Below are positions 37,931-51,319 of a DNA stretch of 64,000 bases, piece by piece. Position 1 is the first letter of the stretch; every line of letters begins with the position of its first letter. This DNA comes from Toxotes chatareus (taxonomy: Eukaryota > Chordata > Actinopteri > Toxotidae): positions 10,672,114-10,736,113 of the forward strand of contig CM028892.1 of NCBI GenBank assembly GCA_016801885.1. Reading direction: 5' to 3'. The notes under the pieces were generated by a model. The model saw only the letters and a program-made list of their open reading frames with translations. It was not told the origin of the DNA and did not search any database. The translations under genes and the position numbers were made by a program.

Positions 37931-39424
37931 AACACCATGCTGAGCCATGGCTGTTGTGTAAAAAGGTGGAAGGTAATTCCACAGCTTACTGTCAGGTTCA
38001 GATACCTGCTGCTGACAGAGGCTTTCTGATTGGAAGTGAACTCTCTGGTAAACGCTGCTGCGAACTCTGCAGGAACTCTGAATCAAAACCAAACAAACTG
38101 AACGAGCACAGAGGTCTGTGGGACTTTAATCTGTCCACAGGTCTCTGGAGACACCGAGGTCCTTATCAGGACCTGCAGCCTGCAGCTCTACACCCACCCA
38201 CCCCACCCACCCCCGGAGTGAGTGTGGACCAACACCAATACACCAGCTCCAGCAGCAGCAGGAGGCTGAGAGCAGCTGGATATTTGAAATGGAGATCAGT
38301 CAAACCAGAGAGGTTAACCAGGGTCAACTACAGCAGGCAGGTGGACTCACAGCTGAGAGGGAAAATGAAAAGACGGGCAGATAAACAGGACACGGCTGCT
38401 GTTACACTGACAATCTGATGCCCCTGACAATTATTCTGAAAAACACACAACCTTGACAAACCCGTCTGACATTAGACGAACATCAACTCATTTTATTCTT
38501 TCTGTATTAGAGATGATAATTATTGTTCCAATAAGGTGGAACAACATGCATCTCACTTCTCCCTGCGTGTGTTTAACCTGCAGACCTGGTGGTCTTTATC
38601 TGCTGACAGTCACACCTCTCTCCTCCTCCTCCTCCTCAGTTCACCCGCCTGCTGTGTCTGCACTCTCCATCTCCATCACATGAAATATGCATGCACATGG
38701 CCAGTAGTTATGCAGACAGTACTGAAGCATGTCTGATATTGCATGAGCAGCGAGGACTGTGACTGACACACACAGCATTTCAGTTATCAGTTCATTAGCT
38801 GATTATCTTTCTCAGACTCCGTACGAACAAAGCAAAGAGGGATTGTTTATGATGGAAGAGCAGGATGGAAGCAGGTGTTCTGTGAGTGTGGGGTTATTCA
38901 CTGGTCAGACCACTGTGGACTGAGGTTTTGGTCCTGCTGTGGGTTGATTCTGAGCGATTTCACACTAACTCACTGTGAAACCAGAAACTTTTTCATATTT
39001 TTGCTTCACAAATTCAAAGTTTAAATTTGTCAGACTCTCAGTTTAGGCTTTTTTTTGCAGGTTAAAGAAAATTGAAATTAAAATTAAACACACACACACA
39101 CATATACACTCAACAGGTTAAACAGAAACAAGGTGCCAATGTGACAGTCATGTTTAACTAACACCCAGCAGGAAGCACTCTAATAAAACATGGCAAGGTT
39201 TGTTGGTCACACACACACACACACACACACACAACCTCATCGTCCTCCTGCAGGATTTCTTTTTCTGCATCAAGGAGTGAAGGAGCGGCAGGAGACATGA
39301 CTCCCCCCACACTCAGCCTCCCCCCCCCCCTGGAGATGGGGAAAATGGGTCAGTTAGCAGAAAGGGGAGGGGGATGGTGGGGGGGCAGAGGGAGCAGAGG
39401 GAGGCCCCCTGCTGGCAGGACGAG

Positions 39425-39430
<6 letters not shown>

Positions 39431-39469
<39 letters not shown>
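39431..39469. repeat. CA microsatellite
   Basis: About 19 CA units, 91 bp before the first 39-bp duplicated segment. Confidence 0.95.
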
Positions 39470-39471
<2 letters not shown>

Positions 39472-39560
39472 TAATTTGTACGCACACAAGACTCCATGAA
39501 CCAAGAATCCAGAAACATGGAGAATACAAAGTGGGAAATCTGTACACACCCACTGCATCT

Positions 39561-39599
39561 GTAGGAGAGAGAAGAGACAGCTGACGTCCAAAATCCCAC
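39561..39599. repeat. 39-bp duplicated segment, copy 1
   Basis: Runs from gtaggagagagaagagacag to ctgacgtccaaaatcccac. A second copy with one mismatch lies at 41,093-41,131 in the same orientation, about 1.5 kb away. Both sit near CA tracts. Confidence 0.9.
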
Positions 39600-40060
39600 C
39601 ACAGTGTGGACTGCACACTTCAGTTTCCTTCAGGCTAATGCTAAGCTAACACACCCAAAGCACAGAGGCTCTCCCTTTTCAGAACATCATTAACTGAGAG
39701 CACGAATCAACCAACCACAAGGTCAGATTCTCCATCACAGTACATGTTAAAGGAGCAGTGTCATGTTTGTTTTGGCCCATTAGTTATTAATATACATCAC
39801 TGACAGATGTGAGAACACCTGTCTGGTGATTGAGACCAGAGGAGGAAGGTGTCTGGTTCTTACCTGTGACGAGTCGACAGGTAAACGGCAGCAGGACATG
39901 AGGAGAGAAGAAGAGAGAGGAGGAGCCAGTGAGAGCAGGTTCATAACAACAGAGAGCACACGACATAAAGAGGACAAGCAACAATCACACATCTCAGGTG
40001 AAACTCAACGAGCCTCTGACGCTCCACGAAGGTTTCCCCAACAACAGGAGGGTCAAAGAG

Positions 40061-40063
<3 letters not shown>

Positions 40064-40101
<38 letters not shown>
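40064..40101. repeat. GT microsatellite
   Basis: About 18 GT units. Confidence 0.95.
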
Positions 40102-40102
<1 letters not shown>

Positions 40103-41092
40103 GCAGCAGAGGCCAGGTGCTCGGACAGTTCACACAGGAGGAGGTAAAAATGAAGAGAATGAACAAGGAGAGAAGGAAAGAAGAGAAATCTGCCCCACCC
40201 TGTGTTCCAGACTCAGGGCTGTTGCCATGGTGACTGGTTGGGGGCTTGCACGGCTGGCTTGGCACTTGATGGGTCTGAGTGTGTGTGTGTGTGGGGATTG
40301 GAGGGGTTAAACCGGGATGTGATGCTGAGCACAAAACCAGCAGTCGACCAAAACTCTCCCACCAGAACTGAACAGGAAGTAAAACCATTTTGATGGACAG
40401 GAAACCCACAGCTGATGAGACGCTGGGATGAAGAAAGAGAACTCATACCTGACAATGATATGCATAAAGCACATTTCAGTCCACTGACTGTAAAAGGCTC
40501 ATAAAAACACGTATATTCAAACAGAGAGAAACTACATTAACGTTTCATAAATCATCGTTACCAGCTGAGATAAACGACCTGGGTCAGAATCTGATTCTTT
40601 ACAGCTGTTTGCTGTAAATTTGCCCACGACTTATGTTCCCCACTTTGCTAACGGCAGTGGCTTTATTAGTTTTTGATTTAATATGTAATTCATCGTCCTG
40701 TATGTGCTGCGCTCTGTGGATTTTCTTTATAAAGCACCAGGTGGTTTAACGTGAACACCACAGAATCACTGGGTTAACTCTGGAAAGACACCTTTGTTCC
40801 ACGTTTGGCAAGAAAAAAAAACCCTGTACACACTTTTAAATAAATGACGTGAATCAAACTGGACATTAAAGTGAGAGTTTCACTGGATGCTGATTAAAAC
40901 TGTAATGAAATTATTAATAAAAGGAGCAATTTCAGAGCAACACTGCTTTATCTTCTTTATTTTCTCTCATCTCTGCTGCAGCACAGATGGAAGTCGGCTG
41001 ATTATGAATTCATGAATTTCTGAGAACGACTAAAACACACACACAATAACACACACACACGCACACACACAATTACACTTTTAAGCGTGTAG

Positions 41093-41131
41093 GTAGGAGG
41101 GAGAAGAGACAGCTGACGTCCAAAATCCCAC
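41093..41131. repeat. 39-bp duplicated segment, copy 2
   Basis: Same orientation as copy 1 (39,561-39,599); one difference (g for a at position 8). Flanks outside the 39 bp are unrelated apart from nearby CA repeats. Confidence 0.9.
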
Positions 41132-41174
41132 GAGACTTCACACAAGCTAACACACATTGCATGCAAAAATTAAA

Positions 41175-41176
<2 letters not shown>

Positions 41177-41210
<34 letters not shown>
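41177..41210. repeat. CA microsatellite
   Basis: About 17 CA units, 45 bp after duplicated-segment copy 2. Confidence 0.95.
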
Positions 41211-41213
<3 letters not shown>

Positions 41214-41695
41214 TGTTGTATTTAAATCCCTGGCTACAATAGGAACCAGATGCTCGGCTGCAGACGGGGTGCAGTAACGCTGCGTTAAAACAAGGCAGCT
41301 GATTGGTCCGGGGCCAGGAAATGCAGAGCACGAGGAGGTTTTGGGAAAAAGGCTGCGTAAGGAGGACGGGGAGGTGTGGAGGGACAGCTGGGAGAGGAGC
41401 GATAACAGCACAGACAAATCCCACCAGATTTAACCCAAAACACAGGGAGGAGGAGAAACTGAAAATAGAAATAAGATGAGTGGAGAGATTTTTAACTGGA
41501 ACAGTGGTTCAAATCTAATATAACTGATTAACTGTGACACCAATGAGGAAAGTCCCCCTCAGCACATAACAACCCAAATGTGCAGAGTTACTTTATCATT
41601 TAAACTTATACGTTTAAAAAAGTTAGTGTCACTGTGATCAGTGATTCTGAATATCTGAGAAAACAAAGCAAGATGGCAACATGTCACACAGGAAG

Positions 41696-41864
41696 TGTGT
41701 GTGTGTGTGTGTGTGGGGGGCGGGCATCATGACAACACATGTATGTACATACCGAACACACACACACACACACACAGGAGTACACACATGCCCTGGAGAC
41801 ATCATTAGAGAACGAAGGAGGCATTAATTATTCAGAGCCTGTGAAGTGTGTGTGTGTGTGTGTG
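41696..41864. repeat. Cluster of short GT and CA tracts
   Basis: GT at about 41,696-41,714, CA at about 41,757-41,777 and GT at about 41,846-41,868: inverted polarity tracts within 170 bp that could pair with one another. Confidence 0.85.
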
Positions 41865-42475
41865 TGTGGGTCACAGGCAGCTAACTGATTCCCACCAATC
41901 ACAGAGCACTGTGCAGCAGAAAACTCCACAGTTTAATAACTAATCCATCCACATTAACACCATGAGGTCGACTGAGCAACGAACAATTTACATCACGCTT
42001 TTACCCACAATGCTCACACAAAAAGCCCGTGTTAGAGGCGCGACAGGAGACACCAAACACATCACAGCCCCACAGTGAAGCAGTGACATCGATGTGCTGA
42101 ACATGTATTAGTAATGTGAGCCGCTGTGTTGTGTGTGACCTACTTCTGCTCCTGCCTGAACTCTGTAATTCATCCACGGGAACCTGACGGAGCACGCAAG
42201 CCCCTCACCGCCCTCCACACGCCCACTGCGCCCACCGCTGCAGAGCCCAAAGGCACTTCAGCAGCTGATCTCACGGCTTCTGTCTGATTAAACCTTTTCA
42301 GAAAAGATGATGGAGAAGAAACTAAAGTGTTTTCTAAAATATTGTCACATCATTAAAAAGACCAGAGTGCAAGAGCAGATTTATTCAGTTCCTCAAACAT
42401 GAACAGTGTGAATCTTGTTTTCTCAGCTCTCAGGATCAAATCAGCCACCACATCAACACACTGGCCGCACACAAC

Positions 42476-42509
<34 letters not shown>

Positions 42510-44087
42510 GAAAATTCCCAGCATTCCTCCCATACTGAAAACACCACAGCTCACTGCTGCCTCCTGCTGTGGAGCATCAGAACTGCACATCAGGCTCCAC
42601 AGAGCAGGTCTGATCGAACTGATCAACAGAAAACAAGTTCACTGACTGTTTATTAACTCCACGTACACCAGAGATCAGAGGGCAGGCTTCAGCTTTTATT
42701 AGCAGTTTATTTCCTGTGGGTGTGAAAAACTCTACAGTCTGCCCCATTCTGCCAAAAATAAAGTAAAACAGAAAAACGGTGAAAATTAAAATCAATGAAA
42801 TCTAAATAAATAAAAAGTTAAAGTTAAGTTTATTCATTTTAATGGAATGTACTGAATTTATTACTGATAAACACTGCCCCATGGAAACTCAGAATTCCCT
42901 CCTAAACAAAACAAAACAAAGAGTGTGTGTGAAATAACGTGTGATCTGTGGAGATCTGTGCTGATTAAAGATGATTTTAAAAACAGAAATCAGACACGCT
43001 CGGTCAGCGCCCCACTTTCTAAATGAAGGCCTGCCCTTTGACAAACGCCTGTGATCATCATTCAGCCACGAACCTCCCGGACAACAAAAGCTGTGAGCGA
43101 AGAGGAGCAACATTGAAGCTGACAACTGTGACCCCAAATATTCAGCGGTGAAGACAGAGCCTGAAATCTGCTGTGAAAGGAGAGGACACGCCATGGCTTC
43201 ATTCTACCAGCAGAGGGCGCCGCTGACATGATAAAAGCTGTGCTGATACTCACCAACTCAGACTCCAGGGCTCTGATCTGTCTTTAAATGTGTTTTCAGA
43301 TCGTTTATCTTTACTTAAAAACGATAAATCACTCTCAGCAGTAACACTGGGAGCGGTTTATCTAACCTGAGCCTCACTGAGATGAAGCATCTCATTTTAA
43401 CGTGTGCTGAGGCCACTTCAGGCATCAGCCGTGACTTACAAACATCAGACAGGAAACACAAACACGCCGCAGAATGACAATCATTTAGAAATTAATGAAA
43501 GGAAATGTAAAACGGCAACAACCACAAAAACCAATCTAAGAAACATAACTTAGACAAGTTTTAAAACACGTCCTATTCACTTCAGTTTCCCTGCTCTCAC
43601 CTGCAGGGGGCGCTGGTGCCTGCAGAACGACTGTACACTGTGATTTACTGGGTCAGATTCCACTGTGTGGTTAATCTTTAATAAGGTGTGTGTGTCAAAT
43701 GTGCGGGACAGACTGTGGACTCACAGATAGTGAAAGGGTTTGAGACCCTGACACATCTCGTTAAACACACACATCAAATAAGAAGACACTTCTGTGATTC
43801 AGTGTTTAAATCCACCTGCTCGCACCTTTGCTGCAGACTGCCTTCAACAGCACAATCCAAACAGGATGAGGCCGCTGCCTGTGTTAAAAAGGCAAATTTC
43901 CAGTGGAGGTTTTGAACTGGATTTTGCACAAATTGAGACAACAACAGAACCAGTTATAGTATAAAGAAAAATCAGTGTTAAACCTGAAGTACAGCTGTAA
44001 AGAGCAGGAGCAGGACGAGGCTTGTTCTGCTGCGAGTGAATCATATGTGACTGAGAAGAGAACACAGCCAAGCAGATCGATGTATAC

Positions 44088-44089
<2 letters not shown>

Positions 44090-44133
<44 letters not shown>

Positions 44134-44151
44134 CTCACACACACACACATG

Positions 44152-44211
<60 letters not shown>

Positions 44212-44325
44212 CACGCACACACATGCTCACACGCACACACATGCACACACTCACACACGCGCACACATGCTCACACGCACACACATGCTCACACACACAC
44301 ACACACATGCTCACACACACACACT
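44090..44325. repeat. Compound CA array with catgctcaca units
   Basis: About 235 bp of CA repeat with periodic atgctcac and gcacacac interruptions, suggesting higher-order duplication of a CA-catgctcaca unit. Open frames here are artefacts. Confidence 0.95.
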
Positions 44326-45469
44326 GTGTGACGTACAGTCACCTGTATTCAGGTGTCAATCGGGTCATGTGACCTGACCTCTGAAAACACTGTCAGAATA
44401 CTGCAGCTGCTATGTAAATGCAGAAGTGTGTCTGTCACTCACTTGTTCTGCTTATTTCACAATAAAGGTTCATGTTCAGACCCACATTAGAACTACACCT
44501 TTATCTATTCACTTGGTTTTTACCTTTATTTGATGTTAGAGTAGGACGTGAGGTCACACTGAGCACTGAGACGCACCACCCTCACCAACCAAACCCTGCA
44601 ATGCAAAATCATTCAGCAATGAAATATATCCACCCTGCTGCAGAGACTTCATCTCTGGGAAGAGTGTGTGTCCTTGGAAGGAAGATATATCACTGCCACA
44701 CACACACACACACACAGAGCACCAAGTCTCAGCAAGCCGTGAATCCTCTCTGTGATCAACACAGTGGGACAGCACTGCACCCAGAGTGGGTCTAATACCA
44801 AACAGGACATTTATTGTCTCTTTTTAAACACTGTCTTCTGAAGACAAATCTGTTTCCTTTGTTCTCAGGGTGGTGTGAACCCGACCTTGGGCCCGACCTC
44901 TGACCTCCCTGCTATGTGTTGTACATACAATAATAAATCTGAACTGGTTTTATGTCTCAGTATTGATTACATGTCCTAAATCTAAGATCTTCTTGGTTTT
45001 AAACAGAACAGCTCTGTGCCACAGGGCTCCAGCTCCGACTTGTGTTCGTCTTGTTGTTTACGTTTCATTTGGGCTCCGGTTTTTAGAAAACACATCTCCT
45101 GTCATTCATCCTGGAAGCACTGTTTAAAAAAGGGTCTCAAAATGCGACTGAAAGGTTTATTTTGGGATCTTTGTGTCAACAAACCGAGCCTGTGATGGGT
45201 GGGTGGTGTTGATAGTATCACAAACCTACAGTTATAATTTAGAGAATCTTAATTATTTCATGATGAGCACATGTTGCACTGAGTTTCAGCAGATGAAGTG
45301 GACCGTCGGTCTGGTTGTTGGTCACTGGTCTCCTCTCAACTGTTTTCCCTCTTGACTTCTGGAGGAATTTGGTGCTTCCCACACATTACATTTCACAGAG
45401 GCCTTATTTTTCTCCCACAATGCTCTGTTGATGGAGGCGTGGCTGCAGGGATCAACTTTCCTCTCCTTT

Positions 45470-45690
45470 CCTTGCTTCCTCTGACCTTGTCTTTTCAAAT
45501 CCTTTCTCTTGCTTCCCTTGCTTCCCTTCATTCCCTCCTCTTTCCCTCCACTTGCCCCTAAATCAGTTCTAATCCTTCTCCTCCTCCTCCTCCTCCTCCT
45601 CCATCATCCTCTCATCCGCCACCATCATCATCATCTCTCTCTTCATACCAGCTATTTTCTCCTCTGTCCATTCCAGCTCCAACACAACAA
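45470..45690. repeat. Pyrimidine-rich segment with CTC repeat
   Basis: A long pyrimidine-biased stretch containing about eight ctc units near 45,576-45,601 and catcatcat units after it. The agap1 transcript reads it as purine-rich. Confidence 0.75.
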
Positions 45691-46149
45691 AACAGCTCAG
45701 CTCTGTTTGGATATAAACCCCCCAGCGTGACGAAGGCACCAGGAAACTTTCATCCATCTGTCCCCAAACTCCATTTACATTTCTTAGCATTTTAGGCAAG
45801 AGCTGTTTGAATGCCACCAATGCCATGTCCTGTACTGGTCGCTACAAAAATCTCTGTGAGCATTGAACTGAATGGCAAAACGGTTGTATTCAAAAATTTT
45901 ACAAAATTTGAAACTGGTTTTGATTTGTCTCAAAGTACCTGACATGGAATGGTGGAGATAAATGATCTATTTTCAGAATTCATCTCTTCTGTAAAGAGTC
46001 TGTAGAAAAAATGTCTTTTTCCTGCAGAAACATGGAGAGAAAATCTAACGCAGTGGGAGCTTCTGCTGAAATACTGCAAATCCAAAAAACACTGACAGAC
46101 ACACACAGTGATGCTTTTAGGGTGAGTCATCATAAAATCACCCAGGAGT

Positions 46150-46245
46150 GGGATGAAAAGAGAGGAGAGGAAACGAGGAGAAGAGAGGAAACAAGGAGAG
46201 GAGACAAGGAGAGGAGAGGAGACAAAGAGAGGAGAGGACACAGAT
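46150..46245. repeat. Purine-rich gagga minisatellite-like tract
   Basis: Diverged copies of a gagaggagacaagga-type unit, almost pure purine with occasional c. Confidence 0.75.
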
Positions 46246-46499
46246 GAGTGCACAGTGGTCTGATGTGTGATTGTGTGAAGGAAAAAACACAAAGACTCTC
46301 TCTCTCTCTCTCTCTGGGCTCATTAAATCATGCAGGCTTGATCGCCCTGCAGCTCTGATGCTCTCAGGGATGACTCACACTTTCTCTCTCAAAACCTTCA
46401 GCTGGGGAAAAGTGATCAGTCCCAACATTTTACATGATGATCAGCACAGATGTTCTCCTCTGCTGCCCGGGAGAAAAATCTACATACAAGATTCATGTG

Positions 46500-46710
46500 T
46501 GTGACATTTTACACACATGCCACAGACAGCGAGGTGTGTCAGCTCTGCCAGCGCTGAGTGATTCATCTTGTCAAACGCAGAGGATCTTTGTGTTTGACCT
46601 GTCTGATTGGACATGAGAGCAGCCTGCAGGAGGCAGATGGCACCGAGCTACTGCTTCCACAGCCAGAGCACTTCCTCTGGGCTTAATTATCCTGCAGCCT
46701 GACCCCGAGC
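46500..46710. promoter_or_regulatory. candidate conserved noncoding element
   Basis: Repeat-free stretch including gctgagtgattcatcttgtc and gggcttaattatcctgcagc. The composition resembles intronic enhancers; conservation not testable here. Confidence 0.25.
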
Positions 46711-46712
46711 CA

Positions 46713-46741
46713 TGGCACACACACACACACACACACACACC
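46713..46741. repeat. CA microsatellite
   Basis: About 14 CA units. Confidence 0.93.
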
Positions 46742-46799
46742 CCTGCAGCTCTTCCACAAGTGTGTAAAACAGATGGAAATACAAACAGCGAGGAGGTGA

Positions 46800-46920
46800 G
46801 TGCTGAAAAATTAACTGATTAGTCAAGTGGCAGAGAATGAATCGACAACACTGCAGATGATTGATTATGAGTGAAATTCTCTGGTTCCAGCTCCTGATAA
46901 TGTGATCACTGCTTCACAAA
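46800..46920. repeat. ctgcaactaa-family repeat fragment
   Basis: Contains attaactgattagtcaagtg and gaaattctctggttccagct, both typical interior or terminal blocks of the family. Degenerate. Confidence 0.5.
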
Positions 46921-47049
46921 CGTTTTCCTGCCTCTGATGAGTCAGTGACTCTGAGAGAGAACGATTACACTGCACTTTTATTAAATACATTAAACAGAAC
47001 CTGTTCATAAACCTGCATCTATCCGTCTGTGAATGGATGCATGGGAAAG

Positions 47050-47050
47050 A

Positions 47051-47080
<30 letters not shown>
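47050..47080. repeat. GT microsatellite
   Basis: About 15 GT units. Confidence 0.95.
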
Positions 47081-47081
<1 letters not shown>

Positions 47082-47099
47082 AATTGAATGTGTAGTCTA

Positions 47100-47270
47100 A
47101 ACAGCTTCCAGCATTAACGGTGTTCCTGTGCCAGGGGCCCTGTCTGCCTGCCAAAAACCGGGGCCCTCCGATCCTGCGGGGGTCAGCGCTTCGCTCCAGC
47201 TACAGCTGAGGCAGATTAATAATCCCTTACTTAAAATGAAGCGATTTATGTGGCCGGCCGGTGGACACGC
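47100..47270. promoter_or_regulatory. candidate conserved noncoding element
   Basis: Repeat-free, GC-richer stretch with aggcagattaataatccctt and aaatgaagcgatttatgtgg. Inference from texture only. Confidence 0.28.
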
Positions 47271-48099
47271 TGTCCCTGAGCGTGATACTGTGCACACTGA
47301 ACTGTGCAGCTCGAAGCAGGCATCGGATCACTGCAGACACTTCTACATCCTCTACATTCTCTCATTTATTTTTACACACTAGTAGTTCATCATGATGTGT
47401 TTGGACAGATTTGGGAGAAAACGTATGGTTTTATAGCACAAAACAAGCGGAGGACGCTGCTCTTCCATAGAAAACTCAATGTTTCACACTTAAAGATGAA
47501 ACCACACAATGTTTTGCTCCATAAATGACTTCAATTATAATTAAAATTCTTGTTTATCATCTTCTGTTGACCTGACTAATCAATACATGATGAAAAGGAG
47601 TGAAAAAACATGTAATGACTAAGTGAAGTCATAAATACTGGAACAGTGTCCTGATGGGACTGTTATTGATCCCTGTCAGGAGGTTTGCTTAGCCCCAGCA
47701 CAGGGAGGTCAGAGGTCAGCTGCAGAGCTCCATCAGCAGGTTGAATGTTGGCCGTCACGGGGGCAGGGAGGAACAGCAGTCACACGCTTTGTTAAAGTGT
47801 CGACAGCAGATTGTCCAGCTTCATCCAGTCTGATGCAAACTGAAACATATCATATAACCCAAAGCTGAATGTCGGTTTTGTCCCTGTAAATGTCCCTGTC
47901 CCTGTAAATGCAGACAGTGAGTCGTGCTGTGTCATCCACAACAGGAAGTGTAGCTGACACACAACAACAAAAAGAGGACAGGGCATCCTCCTGCCAGATG
48001 GTGACCTGGTACAAAGACAGACTCCTCTGAAGACACTGAGGGGAGGATTGATTTTCTGTAGGAAGGACAGATGGACAATAGTGTTGACCCTATAAAACC

Positions 48100-48490
48100 A
48101 CTTTCTGTGGTGGCCGTGCTGTCTGTAGGGTTTATGGCCCTCTGAGGCCACCGTGGCTGCTGAAGGACGCGCTGACTTAATCAATAAATTGGGAACATAA
48201 TTTATATTTGTAAAATCATCTCTCCATCATTATAGTTTTGCTTTCTGTCTGTCTTGGGTAATTACTCTGCCTCTGGGGGTGGTGCTGGTGCTGAAAGGTC
48301 AACTGGTGTATATGTTTGGGGATCCCAGTTTGCTCTGACTCATGGAAACACTCAGCGTCCGTTCTCTACAATTCATGTTCTGGTTTATAGACACGAGGTA
48401 TTCACGGAGACAGGGAGCTGGGCTAATTAGGCTAGCTGGTGGTGGTGATTGTGGCGTCAAATTAATTAGGCGATAAATCATTTATCGGAG
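48100..48490. promoter_or_regulatory. candidate conserved noncoding elements
   Basis: Two AT-core-rich patches. The first, at about 48,170-48,230, has gacttaatcaataaattggg. The second, at about 48,418-48,490, has ctgggctaattaggctagct and caaattaattaggcgataaa. Neighbouring sequence lacks simple repeats. Probable regulatory candidates, unproven. Confidence 0.33.
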
Positions 48491-49284
48491 GAACAAGGCG
48501 AGGCCCTGAGGGGCTCCCCAGCATCTGCTGTATGCCTCAGAAACATACAGGACAAACGGAGCTCACAGAAACCAGACGATCACACCAACACTGTCCGTTC
48601 AGCCTCAGCAGTCGGGTCTGCCTCCGTCCTCTGAGACCACCACGAGACCCACGCCTAACAAGAAACGATCGATGGGGCAGGAAGTGACATCAGCCACCCT
48701 GGGGAGTTGGGAAGAGATGGACAGTCTTAACCCCTCACCCACATCTTCCTCCTCCACTCGATCTGATCTGTTCTCATCCTCAGTAACAAAATCTCCTCTG
48801 CATTTCACGAGCTTTGTGTTTGTTTTGTCCTGTCCCCGACTTTTATGTCCACCACTGTTGGTCCTTTATTATCTGAGAAGTCTCGTTTCAAAGTCCCACT
48901 CTGCTACATGCCAACAACACATTAAAATGTGAGAGCATTGTTAAGGAACGCGCAGGAAGCCAGTGAGCCAGCGGCCTATTTTTATACCTGCATGAGATCC
49001 GCGTTGGACTGGGCTCGGCTATTGTTTTGGTCAGGTCAGTGTCTGGAGCTTCCCTCCATAGTAAAGAGAGTGGGGGCAAAGGGAAGAGGCCTGCTGCAGC
49101 TGGACACCACAGCTGCTGAGACCCTGACACGGATCCAAGTCTCTGCTTCCGGATCATGGACGAATAGAAAAATAAATCATGTTCATGTTCACGCTCCTTT
49201 AAGTACAAAGAAAGCCATCCACACAGGTCAGCCCCAGGTCAGTACATTCACCGCTGGGAAGGTCAGAAACATCTGATGTGAACA

Positions 49285-49430
49285 ACTGAATTTACAGCTG
49301 AAGCAATTTATCTGAAGCATTCTAACCGATTCATCGACTGACAGAAAACTAACTGGTTTTGGTAAATTTTTCACACAGTAGTTTCAAACCTTTGCTTGCC
49401 TCAGCTTCTCAAACGTGAGTATTTCAGCAG
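49285..49430. repeat. ctgcaactaa-family repeat fragment
   Basis: gattcatcgactgacagaaa, then actggttttggtaaattttt, then cagcttctcaaacgtgag: a diverged copy in reverse orientation of the family's second half. Confidence 0.45.
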
Positions 49431-51319
49431 ACCTTTCTGACATGAGACTGATGTTTAGCTGTGCATCGTTTCCCCCTCCCTGTCGTCCACAGCAGGACTC
49501 TGACTCAGTCTGAGTCTATACAGATGCCTGCTAACAGGTCGACGGACTTCCTCTCTCACAGCTGGTGTTTCTCTGGTTCCTGTCTCCACTTTTACAGATC
49601 AGACTCCCTGAAAACACTGTGTCATCATAACAGTATTAACACTGAAACACATGGGTGGAACTACAGTTGCTCAGCATTTAGTCTTGAGGAATTTCTTTTT
49701 ATTGATAAAAGGTTTGGTGATATACAACAACATGTTTACGTGGTTTCAGTCTCAGCCTCAGGAGGACGTACAGCGAATCGGTCTGAGGCTGTGATGAGTC
49801 TGTCTGCCTTGAAAAGGAACAGAGAACAGACTTGTGGTTCTCTACCTGAAACAGAATGTGATTTAGAGAGTGACACTGTCCACACTGAGACTGAGCAGAG
49901 TAACCCACCAGGGGACATTTGATTTATCTGTCAAGTTAAATTAATAACTGTCTAGGAAATCGTGAGAAACGGTCACTGCAGTTTGACAGAGTCCCATCTG
50001 AAGTCTTTTTAAGCTACATGTCGTCTGAAGACGGAGGGGAACGGCTTCTTCATTTCACCCACTCACCCACTCACGCAGTCACCCACTCACCTGTACAAAC
50101 TAAAGCTATTAAATGACTAATAACTGACATTACAAATCACTGCATGTCTACAGATTAGTGGTCCTGACAGTGTGTGCTCAGAAAAGGACAGGATAAATGA
50201 AAGTGTTCACAGTGTAAACTGATGAAATCAGATCAGGAGACAGTGTAAAGACGTGATGGAGGCAGGAAACGAACAGCGGCGACAGCTTCCTGCTTTCTGA
50301 TCTTCTCTAACTTCTCTCACACGGCCATGGCAGGTTAGAGGAGGAGAGCTGCTCCTTGCAGTGACATCAGGCAGGTGGAGGCCGGAGCGGAGCAGCTTGA
50401 CCTCAGCTGTCAACTCTGTTTCTCATCAGTCTGTCTCCTCGGGGAGGAAACAAAGCCGTCCAGCTCTGCTCTGAAGGAACCGGACGGACAGGTAAAACGT
50501 CTGTGGACAGAGGCGTCACATTTCTGTCCCAGCAGCAGGAAAGGTGGGAAACAGCAGCAGCCGTCGGGAAAACCTGAGCCAGAGCAGGTGAGAGGTGCAC
50601 AGATGCTGCGTGACACAGCTCCGGGATGGTGTGTGTCCTCCAATAAGTCTGATTTTTTCATATGTGGGGACGCACACAAGCCCAAGGAGAATAATTTAAG
50701 GCTTCAAGACAACAACACTGTGTCCACGACGTCAATCCAACACATGCAAATTTCTGAACACTCTTATTAACCACCCTGTCATCAGCAGAGAGATGTGTGG
50801 GTTTGTGTTAGACTGTCAGGATCAGTTTTATGCAGCTCTGCAGTCAGAGATGAAAGCAGCAGAGCAGAGATACATTCATGAGTTTGTTTTATTTCTAAAC
50901 ACTGAGAATTTCTCCATCTGGGACATGAGCCTCTGATTTCAGTCCCAAACCGATCGAGTCACGACTCACTGCGACCTCAAACCGTGAAGTGCAGAAGGGG
51001 AAGCGAAGCAGTTTGACACGAAAACATTAAGACGCAATGGTCCAAATTGGACAGACTGTAAGAGAACGAAGGGATGACAGGAGAAACGACAGACATCAGC
51101 CAATCAGCAGCGAGATGCCAAACCAAATTTAGCAGCAAAGCCTGGAGCTCTGCATTATTCAGACACAATGACCCATTAAAAGTGTTTTTGAGAATGAGGA
51201 GAAGAAGAAGGGAAGCAGAGAGAGTCTGACTGATACGGGCCCATCACAGATTTATAGTCAGGTATCCCTTCCATCGTTCATCAATCATCACGTTTTCTGT
51301 TTGGGTTTTACAAAGCTCC

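Noticed and set aside
37954..38418. Plus-strand 154-codon open frame near a repeat copy
   Set aside because: No domain recognised; adjoining degenerate interspersed repeat suggests repeat-derived sequence.
49461..49922. Plus-strand 153-codon open frame
   Set aside because: No recognisable domain or splice context; lies deep in the agap1 first intron, likely chance.
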